From: CAZFGK01 sp964518635
Lineage (GTDB): Bacteria; Zixibacteria; MSB-5A5; GN15; FEB-12
Reading direction: 5' to 3'
Assembly (NCBI GenBank): GCA_964518635.1
Contig: CAZFGK010000015.1
Span: 17,552-81,551 of the forward strand
Length of the DNA: 64,000 nucleotides
Shown: piece by piece, positions 17,380 to 27,293 of the stretch
How the letters are laid out: the number at the start of each line of letters is the position of its first letter
Numbering within the stretch: position 1 is the first letter of the stretch
Notes under the pieces: model-generated
What the model was told of the DNA's origin: nothing
Seen by the model: only the letters and a program-made list of their open reading frames with translations
Database searches by the model: none
Program-made: the position numbers and the translations under genes

Positions 17380-19086
17380 GTGCGCGATATCCCTGCATCC
17401 AATTGTTTTCTCGCTCGACTCATCGCTGAATCTCTTGTCGACGCCGGTTGTCGACATCTGATCATCTCTCCCGGTGCTCGTTCGGCACCGCTGGCAATCG
17501 CACTCGCACGGGAATCTCGCATTGCTCATATCGTACACTTTGATGAACGAGGTGCTGCCTATTGTGCGTTGGGAATAGCCAAACGAACTGAACAGCCAGT
17601 AGCGATACTCTGTACTTCCGGCACGGCGGTCGCAAACTATTTTCCGGCTGTAGTGGAGGCATCCCAAACTGCGGTGCCACTGATTGTACTCACTGCCGAT
17701 CGTCCGGCACGGTTGCGGGGATCGGGCGCGAATCAGACCATCATGCAGCCGAATATTTTTGGTTCCTATGCCCGTGTCTCAGTCGATCTACGTGCGGAAA
17801 TTCCGGAGCAGGCACTTCGTGCTTCAATCCAACATGCGCTGCAAAGCGTCACTCGTACACCACACACAGTCGCGCATCTCAATTGCCAGTTCGATGAGCC
17901 GCTCGTTGAAGCGACCTTCAGTCAACACACTGGAATTGATTCAACTCGCTCAATTGAGCTTCGGGACTCAGTTCGCGTAAAAGACAAAGCAATTATTCAG
18001 GATATTCTCTCGCCGCTCTTACAGTTGAAATCTTCGAATCAAACAGGACTGACTCTTCTTGGTGCCTTGGCTCCATCCGAGCAGGAGATAGCCGAGAGAA
18101 TTGCAGACTGGCTCGGCTTTCCGGTCATCGCCGATATTCAGTCAGGGCTGAGAGTGCAGTCACTTGAGCACTTGATCGTCCCTTTTCATGCCAGCGGCGA
18201 ATGGTTGTCGCGAAAGTACGAATCAGTTGACGCATTAGTGCATCTTGGCGGAGAGCTTACCTCACGGCGAACGCTCGATTGGTTGTCGAAACTGAAAACC
18301 GGCAGCTATCTCCAGCATCGAGAACGAGAGGATGCCTGGAATCCGTTTGGGCATGCGATACGGCACATATCGCAGTCAATTACACATCTGTCGCCAGGTG
18401 ATCTTGATCCGCTTTTGAGATTTGAATTGAACGAGAAGCGACTTTCCGAAAGACGCAGTGCAGTCCGACGTGTTTTTTCTGAAATCATTCCTGCATCAGA
18501 TCTGACCGAAGCGGGTGCGACGGTTGCCATCTGGTCGCAATTGCCAACAGCGCGAACGCTCATTCTTGCTTCCAGTATGCCGATTCGTTGTTTTGATCTC
18601 TACGCTGATCTTTCATCAACGCGAGTGGTGCTGAGCAATCGGGGGGCATCCGGCATCGACGGGACTATTGCAACGGCGGTTGGGGTTGCCATTGCAGAAG
18701 GGAAGCGAGTCACTACTGTGGTTGGTGATCTTGCTCTCCTCCATGATATGAATTCTCTCGCGCTTGTCGCGCAATCGAAGGTTTCGTTGACCATTGTGGT
18801 GTTCAACAATCATGGGGGTGGGATATTTTCTCATCTGTCGGTACGTCAGCAATCGTCATTTGAAGAGCTCTTTCTAACTCCTCATACTTTTAAATTTCGA
18901 TCCGCTGCCGAGCAATTCGGATTGGCATATGCTGCACCAGATACAATCGCTGACTTGCTGCAAGCCCTCGAACTCGCCGAGAGCAAGTCACAATCGACAC
19001 TCATCGAGCTTAATCTCGACTGGCAGCGTGACGTGCAGCTGCACCAGGAGATTCAACGACACATCACGGAAACCGAACGGGGATGA
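17380..19086 (+). CDS. menD: SEPHCHC synthase (MenD)
   Basis: 568 residues, thiamine-diphosphate dependent. It condenses isochorismate with 2-oxoglutarate. Motifs: HLIISPGARSAPLAIAL, HFDERGAAYCALGIAKR (the catalytic Glu region), CTSGTAVANYFPAVVEAS, the C-terminal NRGASGIDGTIATAVG, and the metal site VVGDLALLHDMNSLAL with VVFNNHGGGIFSHL. It starts with GTG after aggggat and ends in an ATGA overlap with menH. Confidence 0.95.
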   Translation: MRDIPASNCFLARLIAESLVDAGCRHLIISPGARSAPLAIALARESRIAHIVHFDERGAAYCALGIAKRTEQPVAILCTSGTAVANYFPAVVEASQTAVPLIVLTADRPARLRGSGANQTIMQPNIFGSYARVSVDLRAEIPEQALRASIQHALQSVTRTPHTVAHLNCQFDEPLVEATFSQHTGIDSTRSIELRDSVRVKDKAIIQDILSPLLQLKSSNQTGLTLLGALAPSEQEIAERIADWLGFPVIADIQSGLRVQSLEHLIVPFHASGEWLSRKYESVDALVHLGGELTSRRTLDWLSKLKTGSYLQHREREDAWNPFGHAIRHISQSITHLSPGDLDPLLRFELNEKRLSERRSAVRRVFSEIIPASDLTEAGATVAIWSQLPTARTLILASSMPIRCFDLYADLSSTRVVLSNRGASGIDGTIATAVGVAIAEGKRVTTVVGDLALLHDMNSLALVAQSKVSLTIVVFNNHGGGIFSHLSVRQQSSFEELFLTPHTFKFRSAAEQFGLAYAAPDTIADLLQALELAESKSQSTLIELNLDWQRDVQLHQEIQRHITETERG

Positions 19087-19913
19087 GTGCGCTCAAGGTT
19101 GAATGGCATCACTCTGGTATTCAAACAAGACGATCAGTCATTGTTGCCCTTCATGGTTTTTTCGGATCTCCTGAGGACTGGAGACCAATGTTGGAGCCAT
19201 TTACAAAGAGCCACGATCTCTGTTTGATCACACTTCCCGGGCATGGTCGTCATGAAGTCTCATCGGAATTGTTTACCTTCGACGGAATCAGTCGAGAGCT
19301 TGCTCGCATATTGTCTCCTTATCACGCATCAAAGCGAATCATCCTCGGTTATTCTCTCGGGGGTAGAATCGCTGCCCATGCAGTACTCACCGAGCAATTA
19401 TCAGTCGCAGGGATTGGTATCTTGAGCGGTCATCTCGGATTAGAATCAATTGAAAAACGATGGGAGCGAGTACTTTCAGACGAGATCGCGGCGTATCGTC
19501 TTCAAGCGCAACCGCTCGAAGATATCCTGCAGGAGTGGTACACCCTTCCACTTTTTGCTCACGATCTGAATGACAATGCCGCACTTAACGCATTTGTCTC
19601 ACGTCGTGTTGAACATGACAGTTCAGAACTCCCCCGTGCTTCGTGCGGTTTTTCTCTCGGCTGGCAGAGTGATCTGCGCGGCTTGATTCCGCATTACTCT
19701 GGAAAACTTCTTTACCTCGCCGGTGAAAAAGATGAGGCGTATCGAAATCTCGCGCAGGAAGTCTTCGCCTTGCATCCCGGGCGTCGAGCACGGATACTAC
19801 CGGATGCAGGGCATGATCTCCTCGGTGAAGCGAGCCGCAAACCACAAGTCATGTCACAGCTACAATCTGAGATCGCAGACTTTTTGGATGATATTGGAAA
19901 GGAATCGCAATGA
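19083..19913 (+). CDS. menH: SHCHC synthase (MenH), alpha/beta hydrolase
   Basis: 276 residues. It eliminates pyruvate from SEPHCHC to give SHCHC. The fold shows VALHGFFGSPEDW, LITLPGHGRHE, the nucleophile elbow ILGYSLGGRIAAHAVL, and the histidine in RILPDAGHDLLGEASRKP. ATGA overlaps at both ends couple it to menD and menB. The identity rests on fold motifs and operon position. Confidence 0.9.
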   Translation: MSALKVEWHHSGIQTRRSVIVALHGFFGSPEDWRPMLEPFTKSHDLCLITLPGHGRHEVSSELFTFDGISRELARILSPYHASKRIILGYSLGGRIAAHAVLTEQLSVAGIGILSGHLGLESIEKRWERVLSDEIAAYRLQAQPLEDILQEWYTLPLFAHDLNDNAALNAFVSRRVEHDSSELPRASCGFSLGWQSDLRGLIPHYSGKLLYLAGEKDEAYRNLAQEVFALHPGRRARILPDAGHDLLGEASRKPQVMSQLQSEIADFLDDIGKESQ

Positions 19914-20749
19914 CAGATTCGAAGCATGCATATTCTCCTCAATGGCAGAGCGCAGGGAACTATGCCGACATCAGATACCAGACCTGGGATGGAATCGCCA
20001 AGCTGACCATCAATCGCCCCGAGCGACGAAATGCATTTCGGCCGGAGACGGTCACCGAACTGATGCACGCCCTCGAAGAAGCGCGCAATGATCAGTCGAT
20101 TGGTGTGATTATTCTCACTGGCGAAGGAGAAAAAGCATTCTGCTCCGGAGGTGATCAGAAAATTCGTGGGGATGCCGGCTATGCAGACAAAGGGGGAGTG
20201 GAGCGGCTCAATGTTCTCGATTTTCAGCGTGCGATTCGCAGTTGTCCGAAACCGGTTGTCGCCATGGTCGCGGGCTATGCCATCGGCGGTGGGCATGTGC
20301 TGCATGTTGTCTGTGATCTCACCATCGCTGCCGACAATGCGATCTTCGGTCAAACGGGACCACGTGTTGGTTCGTTCGATGGGGGTTTTGGATCATCCTA
20401 TCTTGCAAGAATCGTCGGTCAGAAGAAAGCGCGTGAAATCTGGTATTTGTGCCGTCAGTACAACGCCACGCAGGCACTTGAGATGGGACTGGTGAACACC
20501 GTCGTCCCACTTGCCGAACTTGAAGCCGAAACGGTCCGATGGTGCCGCGAGATGCTTCAGCATTCTCCATTGGCTCTTCGTTGTCTGAAGGCGGCGATGA
20601 ATGCCGACTGTGATGGCCAAGCCGGGTTACAGGAACTCGCCGGAAATGCCACGCTGCTCTATTATCTGAGTGAAGAGGCGCAGGAGGGGCGAAATGCCTA
20701 TGTCGAAAAACGGAAACCGGATTTTTCGAAGTTTCCTAAACGGCCGTAA
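19910..20749 (+). CDS. menB: 1,4-dihydroxy-2-naphthoyl-CoA synthase
   Basis: 279 residues of the crotonase family, closing the second ring from o-succinylbenzoyl-CoA. Motifs: LTINRPERRNAFRPETV, GEKAFCSGGDQKIRGD (oxyanion loop), GYAIGGGHVLHVVCDLTIA, and GPRVGSFDGGFGSSYLARIVG with KAREIWYLCRQY, which are specific for MenB over other crotonases. It overlaps menH by ATGA and precedes menA by 6 bases. Confidence 0.96.
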   Translation: MTDSKHAYSPQWQSAGNYADIRYQTWDGIAKLTINRPERRNAFRPETVTELMHALEEARNDQSIGVIILTGEGEKAFCSGGDQKIRGDAGYADKGGVERLNVLDFQRAIRSCPKPVVAMVAGYAIGGGHVLHVVCDLTIAADNAIFGQTGPRVGSFDGGFGSSYLARIVGQKKAREIWYLCRQYNATQALEMGLVNTVVPLAELEAETVRWCREMLQHSPLALRCLKAAMNADCDGQAGLQELAGNATLLYYLSEEAQEGRNAYVEKRKPDFSKFPKRP

Positions 20750-20755
20750 AGGATT

Positions 20756-21715
20756 GTGAAGTCAATTCAATCAATGTCGAACGAACAAGATCTTTCTCTC
20801 TCGATGAATCATCCCGACAGGCCATCTTCTCTGCTTGTCTGGATCGCTGCGCTCAGACCGCGAACATTGCCAGCATCAATTGCACCGGTGTTGATCGGTG
20901 GAGCGATAGCCGCACATGATCAGCTCTTTCATCTCCTCTCATTTAGTGTGGCAATGTTTGCGTCGATCTTCATCCAGTTCGGGACGAATCTCGCCAATGA
21001 CTATTTCGATTTCAAAAAAGGGGCTGACCGCGCGGACCGGGTCGGACCGGTCCGTGTCACACAGGCGGGATGGCTGTCGCCGCAGACAGTGAAATCGGCA
21101 TTTATTATCTGTTTCGCCATTGCATTCGTACTCGGCATCTATCTCGTCACGCGAGGTGGCTGGCCGATTGTAGCAATCGGATTGACCGCAATACTTTTTG
21201 GTGTGCTCTATACCGGCGGCCCCTCACCACTTGGTTATACCGGACTTGCTGATCTCTTCGTACTCATCTATTTCGGACCGGTAGCAGTGGCGGGTACCTA
21301 CTATGTACAGGCGCAAGCGTGGTCGGTCGTATCGATAATCGCCGGACTAGCCCCCGGATTGCTCTCTGTTGCAATACTCACCGCCAATAATCTTCGTGAT
21401 ATTGAGACTGATAAAATCGCCGGTAAAAATACTCTCTCAGTTCGATTCGGGCGATCATTCGGCAGGTGGGAGTATTTTCTCGCGGTGATCATTGCGCATC
21501 AGATTCCGATTCTCTGTTATGTTTCAGAGCAAAGCATGCTCTTTCTTCTTCCGCAGATCACGCTGCCTTTCGCACTCTTTCTGACCATGCGTGTTTTTCA
21601 GGAGCGAGAACCGCGTGCATTGATAAAGATTCTCGAACAGACTGGTCAGCTTCTGCTCGTGCACGCACTGCTTTTCGCTGCGGCCTGGTTTTTTAGCGCG
21701 AACATGACGCTATGA
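20756..21715 (+). CDS. menA: DHNA polyprenyltransferase
   Basis: 319 residues, UbiA superfamily membrane enzyme that adds the isoprenoid tail to DHNA. The first Asp-rich motif is NLANDYFDFKKGAD and the second is NNLRDIETDKIAGKNTL. About eight hydrophobic helices follow LRPRTLPASIAPVLIG. The start is GTG 20756 after aaaggat; ATGs at 20774 and 20804 are alternatives. It ends in an ATGA overlap with menC. Confidence 0.93.
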   Translation: MKSIQSMSNEQDLSLSMNHPDRPSSLLVWIAALRPRTLPASIAPVLIGGAIAAHDQLFHLLSFSVAMFASIFIQFGTNLANDYFDFKKGADRADRVGPVRVTQAGWLSPQTVKSAFIICFAIAFVLGIYLVTRGGWPIVAIGLTAILFGVLYTGGPSPLGYTGLADLFVLIYFGPVAVAGTYYVQAQAWSVVSIIAGLAPGLLSVAILTANNLRDIETDKIAGKNTLSVRFGRSFGRWEYFLAVIIAHQIPILCYVSEQSMLFLLPQITLPFALFLTMRVFQEREPRALIKILEQTGQLLLVHALLFAAAWFFSANMTL

Positions 21716-22743
21716 TCCGTCTCTTTCATTTTCGAGTCCCACTCGTGCGACCACTCGTCCTCAGGCATGCAACGCTGCATGAACGAGAGGGGATCATTCT
21801 GGAATTGCGAGATACGGTCGGTCACATTGGATTTGGCGAGTGCTCTCCATTGCCCGGGTTTTTCACTGAAAGCATTTCTGATTGTATTGACTGGCTTTCA
21901 AAAAATAAGAAGAGGATTGAGCAGGGGGATTGCGATACCGCGCCTCCCCCGATTCGCAGCGCGATTGCTCAGGCACGATTTCTGATCTCCTGTCAGCGTG
22001 ACAAGATCGCTCCACTACAGAAACTTCAGATTACCAATTCGCATCTCCCCGTGAATGCACTCCTGACGGGAGATAGAAAGCTGATACTTGAAAAATGCGA
22101 CCGACTCGCAACAGATGGATTTGCTGCTGCGAAACTGAAAGTCGGTAGAGAGGGTGTGTCAGAGGACATCGAACTAGTGCGCAAAGTCCGCGAGCGTATC
22201 CCATCCAGTATTTCACTTCGCCTTGATGCGAATCAATGTTGGTCCTACTCGGATGCCGTAGAGTTTTCAAATAGCATCGACTGGTCGGAGATTGAGTATA
22301 TCGAAGAGCCACTCGCTGAACCGAGGCAATTGATAAATCTCAAGCAAGAAGTCCCGTCCATTCGAATCGCACTGGATGAGAGCTATATTTCCCATGACGA
22401 AAAAGCATTCAGCTTTTGTCCTGATCCGGTTGTGGTAATTCTTCGGCCACAAATGCTCGGCGGAATCAATGCAACTCGCGCAACCATGCAACGGCTCGCA
22501 GATCGCGGTGTTGCTACCGTTATCAGCTCAGCGGTGGAGACATCGCTGGGGATGCTGACGGTACTCCTGTGCGCACTTTCCGGTTCAACACCGATTCGAC
22601 CAGCAGGGCTTGATACCTTAAGCTGGCTAAAAAAAGACAGCGTAGTAGATCCGCTCATCATGAAGCAGGGAAGAATCGAATGGCCGGACTGGTGGGATAG
22701 AATCCGCATCAATGAAAGTGTCGGAGTCTGGCGTGAACTCTGA
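21712..22743 (+). CDS. menC: o-Succinylbenzoate synthase
   Basis: 343 residues, enolase superfamily, dehydrating SHCHC to o-succinylbenzoate. Catalytic signs: the lysine in AAKLKVG, metal ligands in SLRLDANQCW, EYIEEPLAEP and RIALDESY, and a second lysine region VVILRPQMLGG. The N-terminal cap has GFGECSPLPGF. It overlaps menA by ATGA and menE by 11 or 32 bases depending on the menE start. Confidence 0.92.
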   Translation: MIRLFHFRVPLVRPLVLRHATLHEREGIILELRDTVGHIGFGECSPLPGFFTESISDCIDWLSKNKKRIEQGDCDTAPPPIRSAIAQARFLISCQRDKIAPLQKLQITNSHLPVNALLTGDRKLILEKCDRLATDGFAAAKLKVGREGVSEDIELVRKVRERIPSSISLRLDANQCWSYSDAVEFSNSIDWSEIEYIEEPLAEPRQLINLKQEVPSIRIALDESYISHDEKAFSFCPDPVVVILRPQMLGGINATRATMQRLADRGVATVISSAVETSLGMLTVLLCALSGSTPIRPAGLDTLSWLKKDSVVDPLIMKQGRIEWPDWWDRIRINESVGVWREL

Positions 22744-24142
22744 GCTTTCCAAGCTCATCGATCTGTCGGCACGCCAATTCCCTGACAAGACCGTCATACA
22801 ACTTCTCGACCAGTCGATCAGCTATCAGGAATTGTCAGAAAAAGTCATAGATCAAACTGAGCATTTCAACAAACGGCTTGGTGCCACGCGAAAAATTATC
22901 GCATTAGAAGGAGAGAGCTCACTTTCATGTATTGTGTCTCTTCTTTCAATCATCGAATCCGGGCATATTGCCGCACCCCTGAACATGCGATATCCGGAAC
23001 TTTCGCGAATCTCTCAGGCGAATGCACTCGGCGCGCTCAGAATGAATTCGACAGGAGAAATGCTGACTGACACGAAAGCAGCCGAACATTCTGATATCAT
23101 TCTCCCAGATGATGCCGCGCTGATCATTCACACGTCGGGCAGCAGCGGAACTCCAAAGGCCGCGCTCCTGTCGGAGAAAAATTTCATCGCCAGTGCACAG
23201 GGGGTGAATACGGCAGTCTCGTTCACCTCATTCGATCGCTGGCTCTGTCCATTACCACTCTGGCATGTTGGCGGTCTGGGGATTCTCGTTCGTGTTCTTC
23301 AATCAGGTGGGACGATGCTTCTTGCAGATTCAGCAAATCTGAACGAGTTGATCTCAAAATACCAACCAACACATCTCTCTTTCGTCGATCTGCAGCTCTC
23401 TCGCATACTTGAATCAAAGCAGACATTCACTGCATTGAAAGCAACCGCAAAAGCAATTCTGCTAGGCGGAAGTGCCATCTCGAAGAAGAACATTCAACGC
23501 AGCATCGCGCATGATCTGCCGATTTACCTCTCTTATGGACTGACCGAAATGAGTTCGACAGTGACGATGCATCGAGTGAGTGAAAGTGATCTTGATCACT
23601 CCCCTGGTTCATCCGGCAAACTTCTTGATGGTCGTCAGATAAGACTTTCATCTGATGGAATCATTCAAGTCAATGGTGCGACGCGATTTCTTGGCTATTT
23701 GAAAAATGGAGAACTCGAATCTCCGTTTGATCCGGATGGCTGGTTTTCGACCGGTGATCGCGGTGAGTTATCGATCGAAGGGGAATTGTCCGTGCAGGGG
23801 CGCGCAGATAATATGTTCATCTCCGGCGGAGAGAATGTTCAGCCGGAGCAGATTGAAGCGGCAATAGTGGCGAGGCAGGAGGTGATCGAATGTATCGTGG
23901 TGCCAGCTACTGATGACCAGTATGGTTATAGTCCGGTTGCGTTTGTAAAATTCAGTGACGAAGAGAACTTCTTGGAAAAAACAGAGATCCTCTCTCTTGC
24001 CCTCAGAGCGTTGCTTCCCGGCTATATGATCCCTGTCAGATGGTTTCCCTTCCCAGAAAAGTCAGTCGATCAGCCGGAACTCAAATGGAATCGCTCTGAG
24101 CTTGCCAGACTCGCCAATCAGATTCTGCATCACTCTCACTAA
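22712..24142 (+). CDS. menE: o-Succinylbenzoate-CoA ligase
   Basis: 476 residues of the acyl-adenylate family. It activates OSB with ATP and CoA. The AMP-binding loop is IIHTSGSSGTPKAALLS; others are YLSYGLTEMSST, GWFSTGDRGELS and QGRADNMFISGGENVQPEQIE. The C-terminal catalytic lysine region is LKWNRSEL, where the usual K is less clear. A GTG at 22733 with ggag 6 bases upstream is a good alternative start. Its stop overlaps the convergent thioesterase stop by four bases. Confidence 0.9.
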   Translation: MKVSESGVNSELSKLIDLSARQFPDKTVIQLLDQSISYQELSEKVIDQTEHFNKRLGATRKIIALEGESSLSCIVSLLSIIESGHIAAPLNMRYPELSRISQANALGALRMNSTGEMLTDTKAAEHSDIILPDDAALIIHTSGSSGTPKAALLSEKNFIASAQGVNTAVSFTSFDRWLCPLPLWHVGGLGILVRVLQSGGTMLLADSANLNELISKYQPTHLSFVDLQLSRILESKQTFTALKATAKAILLGGSAISKKNIQRSIAHDLPIYLSYGLTEMSSTVTMHRVSESDLDHSPGSSGKLLDGRQIRLSSDGIIQVNGATRFLGYLKNGELESPFDPDGWFSTGDRGELSIEGELSVQGRADNMFISGGENVQPEQIEAAIVARQEVIECIVVPATDDQYGYSPVAFVKFSDEENFLEKTEILSLALRALLPGYMIPVRWFPFPEKSVDQPELKWNRSELARLANQILHHSH

Positions 24143-24558
24143 TTGCTTACGCTAATCGCATCGAGTGCATCAGCCAGTGCCGACGGGGGCGGGATTTTTC
24201 CCATTGATGCACGTGCCATGCAGACATGAACTGTCTTGACACTCCCGACGATCTCTTTCCCTCGATGTAGTGTGTATCCGAGAGTAAATGAATTCGTCCC
24301 GCGTGCTTCGCAGCGCATCTCGACCACCAGCGAGTCACCAACCTGAAGGGGGATCAGGAAATCGGCTTCACAATGGACAATCGGAATCAGCACTGCTCCC
24401 TCTCGAAGGACCTGAGCAATCGAGAATCCTGCCGAACGCAGCCATTCTTCGTACGCCTCATGTGCGAGCAGGAACTGATTGGGGAAAAAGAGAAGTCCGG
24501 CGGCGTCGGTATGGGCGAGCCGAACGGTAGTCTGGTGGCGGTATGCAGCCGTAAGCAA
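24139..24558 (-). CDS. Hotdog thioesterase, likely DHNA-CoA hydrolase
   Basis: 139 residues of the 4HBT hotdog family. The catalytic region is VRLAHTDAAGLLFFPNQF, the usual HTDxxG placement, followed by AHEAYEEWL. It starts with TTG 24558 with aaaggag 8 bases upstream, a strong site. DHNA-CoA must be hydrolysed between MenB and MenA, and no other thioesterase is in the men operon. The convergent position next to menE makes this the best candidate, by inference. Confidence 0.75.
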   Translation of the reverse strand: MLTAAYRHQTTVRLAHTDAAGLLFFPNQFLLAHEAYEEWLRSAGFSIAQVLREGAVLIPIVHCEADFLIPLQVGDSLVVEMRCEARGTNSFTLGYTLHRGKEIVGSVKTVHVCMARASMGKIPPPSALADALDAISVSN

Positions 24559-24745
24559 TTCTGAGCTCCTTTGCTACGATTCAGCGTGAACAAACCGGCG
24601 CGCTGGTACGTATTCTCATCATTCTCCGGTTTTCCGAAGCTGCGCCCAGCGTGCGGACTTGCAGTTCGACCGGAAGATGAGCAGATTATGTCAGAAAATG
24701 AAGTTCTACCTTTGTCTGCCGCCTGAAGCGGCAAGGAGCGTATGC

Positions 24746-26650
24746 ATGTTAACCTCTCGAATCTCCCGCCCGGCCTTTATAATGATGGCCAGCCTTGCCT
24801 GCGGCATGCTCTGGCTGTGTGGCGCACAAGATACCTCGGCGCAGAGTAAAGCGGTTCCGAAACGGTCGGAAATTGCCGAAAAGTATCGCTGGGACTTGAC
24901 TACTTTTTATGCCAATGACGCGGGCTGGGAGAAGGAATTCGAATATCTCGACGGTCGTCTGAAAGATTTTGACAGCTACAAGGGGAAGCTTGGGGAGTCG
25001 ACCGGAAATCTCGAAAAGCTCATGCTCATGAATGACACCCTCGACAAGATCATGTCGAATCTCTATGTCTATGCCAATCTCCGCCTTGATGAAGACCGTC
25101 AGCAGAACGGACCGCAGGAGATGGCCGGCAAAGTGGGTGGTCTCTATGCCCGGTATAGTGAAGCAACCTCATTCATAACCCCCGAACTTCTTTCCCTTCC
25201 TCCAGATTATCTCACCAAGGCAGTGGCAAATCAGCCCGGTTTGAAAATCTATGACCACTATTTCAAAAATATGGTGCGTACGAAAGCCCATACCCTGAGC
25301 GAACGGGAGGAAGAGCTTCTCGCCATGGCCTCTTCGGCAATGCGCGGTCATGAGAATACATTCGAAATGGCCACCACCGCCGATATGCGCTGGGGGACCG
25401 TGAAAGATGAAAAAGGGGAAGAAATCCAACTAACCCGCGAACGCTACGTCTCCCTTCTCGAATCTCCTGATCGTCGCGTCCGCCGGGATGCCAACCGTGT
25501 CTACAACGAAGCGTTCGAAAAAAGGGCCAACACTCTCGCTTCTACATTGGCCGGTTCGGTCAAAGCCGACTATTTTCAGGCAAAGGCACGTGGCTACAAG
25601 TCGACACTCGAAATGAAACTCGATGGCGACAATATTCCCGAATCAGTCTTCCGTTCATTGGTCTCTGCGGTGAATGCGAATCTCGCACCGCTGCATCGTT
25701 ATGTCGCACTGCGCAAGAAGGCATTAAACCTTGATACGATTCAGCCCTTCGATCTTGATGCCCCGCTGGTTGACGATCCGGCTGCGAACTACCCGTATGA
25801 AAAAGGTGTCGAGATGGTCCTCGGCGGACTCGCACCAATGGGGAAGCAGTATGTCACTGATATGCAGAACGGTTTCAATGCACGCTGGGTTGATGTCTAC
25901 GAGACCGAAGGAAAAGCAACCGGCGCCTATCAGTGGGGAACATACACTTCGCATCCATGTCTGCTCATGAACTACAACGGTACACTCGAGTCGGTTTTCA
26001 CCCTTGGTCATGAGATGGGACATGCCATGCACTCCTTCTACACCAATAAGCAGGAGCCCAATCTCTATTCCGGGCATTACATCTTTACTGCCGAAGTTGC
26101 CTCCACCTGCAACGAAGCAGTGATGATGAAAGACCTGATGTCCCGAATCAAGAACCCGGATGAGAAGATCGTTCTCATCGACTACTACATCGATCAGATC
26201 ATGGGGACATTTTACACCCAAGTGGCATTTTCAGAATTCGAACTGGCGATCCATGATGAAATCGCCAACGGAGGCGCACTCAGCACCGAGTTCGTTCGCA
26301 AGACCTGGCGGGATATTTACCAGAAGTACTGGGGACCGGAGATGTTCATCAATGAATACAACGACATGACCGGTCTTCGTATTGGACATTTCTACAGCTC
26401 CTACTATGTCTATCAGTACGCGACCTGTTATGCCGCGGCGCAGGCACTCTCTGAGAAGATCATGAAGGACGGGAAGAAGTTCCTGCCGACCTATATGAAC
26501 TTCCTTGGAACTGGTCGTTCGAAATATCCGGTGGATGTACTGAAAGCCGCAGGAGTTGATATGACCACCGCCGAACCGGTCAATGCAGTGCTTCGGATTT
26601 TTGATAATCTGGTGACAGAGTTAGAGAAGGCAATCGCTCAGAAGAGTTGA
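24746..26650 (+). CDS. pepF: Secreted oligoendopeptidase F-like metallopeptidase (M3)
   Basis: 634 residues from ATG 24746 (aaggag 7 bases upstream). The N-terminus has a signal peptide (PAFIMMASLACGMLWLCGA...TSA), unusual because typical PepF is cytosolic. The M3 zinc site is FTLGHEMGHAMHSFY (HExxH) with the third ligand in TAEVASTCNEA. Other family parts are YRWDLTTFYANDAGWEKEF and FYTQVAFSEFELAIHDE. It cleaves short peptides, here probably in the periplasm. It ends in a clear terminator. Confidence 0.92.
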   Translation: MLTSRISRPAFIMMASLACGMLWLCGAQDTSAQSKAVPKRSEIAEKYRWDLTTFYANDAGWEKEFEYLDGRLKDFDSYKGKLGESTGNLEKLMLMNDTLDKIMSNLYVYANLRLDEDRQQNGPQEMAGKVGGLYARYSEATSFITPELLSLPPDYLTKAVANQPGLKIYDHYFKNMVRTKAHTLSEREEELLAMASSAMRGHENTFEMATTADMRWGTVKDEKGEEIQLTRERYVSLLESPDRRVRRDANRVYNEAFEKRANTLASTLAGSVKADYFQAKARGYKSTLEMKLDGDNIPESVFRSLVSAVNANLAPLHRYVALRKKALNLDTIQPFDLDAPLVDDPAANYPYEKGVEMVLGGLAPMGKQYVTDMQNGFNARWVDVYETEGKATGAYQWGTYTSHPCLLMNYNGTLESVFTLGHEMGHAMHSFYTNKQEPNLYSGHYIFTAEVASTCNEAVMMKDLMSRIKNPDEKIVLIDYYIDQIMGTFYTQVAFSEFELAIHDEIANGGALSTEFVRKTWRDIYQKYWGPEMFINEYNDMTGLRIGHFYSSYYVYQYATCYAAAQALSEKIMKDGKKFLPTYMNFLGTGRSKYPVDVLKAAGVDMTTAEPVNAVLRIFDNLVTELEKAIAQKS

Positions 26651-26678
26651 GTGATTCGTACATACTTGGTTTTACAAG

Positions 26679-26707
26679 ACGGTCGCAGTTACCTGCGGCC
26701 GTTTTTG
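26679..26707 (+). terminator. Terminator after pepF
   Basis: The stem acggtcgcag / ctgcggccgt (26679-26688 with 26693-26702, one G-U pair) with loop ttac is followed by ttttt. It lies 28 bases past the pepF stop. Confidence 0.85.
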
Positions 26708-26711
26708 TTTT

Positions 26712-27293
26712 CTAGTCAACCCGTGTCGGTCTTCGTTCGAGTGATTCTACCACGGTCTGCGGTGCAATCCTTGTCAGAACCAGCACCATGATCGCCGCCA
26801 GCAGACTCCCGATTGCGGCCCCCACGATCACATCGGCGGGGTAGTGCACACCGACCGCAATCCGGCTGTAGGCAACAAGGACTGCTCCGATCATGATCAG
26901 CCATCGCCAGCGAGAGAAGAGCATCGCGAAAAACACCGCCTGAGCAAAGCTGTTGACCGCATGCGACGACGGCATCGACTTCCCAGCACCACAACCTACA
27001 AGCAGATGGATATCGGTCATCGTCTGGCAGGGACGAGAGCGATTAATCAATGGCTTGAGAATTCTCGACGAGGTCACATCCGAAAGTCCAACGAGCAACA
27101 GGGCAGATAATGCGATCAGCCGGAATCGTTTGAAATTTGCGAACAGCAAGATGACTAACAACACGGCAAAAAGAATGCGAAGGAACCAGTCGTTTGTGAT
27201 GATCGGCATGACCGTATCAAAGAACGGATTGGCGAGTTCGATATTCAAATAGCGAAAAAGACGAGTATCAAGAGCGGCGAGTTGTTCAAGCAT
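26712..27293 (-). CDS. PAP2 family phosphatase
   Basis: 193 residues with about five membrane helices. The three phosphatase motifs are present: KPLINRSRPCQ (KxxxxxxRP), SMPSSHAVNSFAQA (PSGH-like, here PSSH) and YSRIAVGVHYPADVIVGAAIGS (SRxxxxxHxxxD). It dephosphorylates lipid pyrophosphates such as undecaprenyl-PP or phosphatidic acid at the inner membrane. It overlaps the upstream IMPACT gene by 8 bases. Confidence 0.9.
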   Translation of the reverse strand: MLEQLAALDTRLFRYLNIELANPFFDTVMPIITNDWFLRILFAVLLVILLFANFKRFRLIALSALLLVGLSDVTSSRILKPLINRSRPCQTMTDIHLLVGCGAGKSMPSSHAVNSFAQAVFFAMLFSRWRWLIMIGAVLVAYSRIAVGVHYPADVIVGAAIGSLLAAIMVLVLTRIAPQTVVESLERRPTRVD

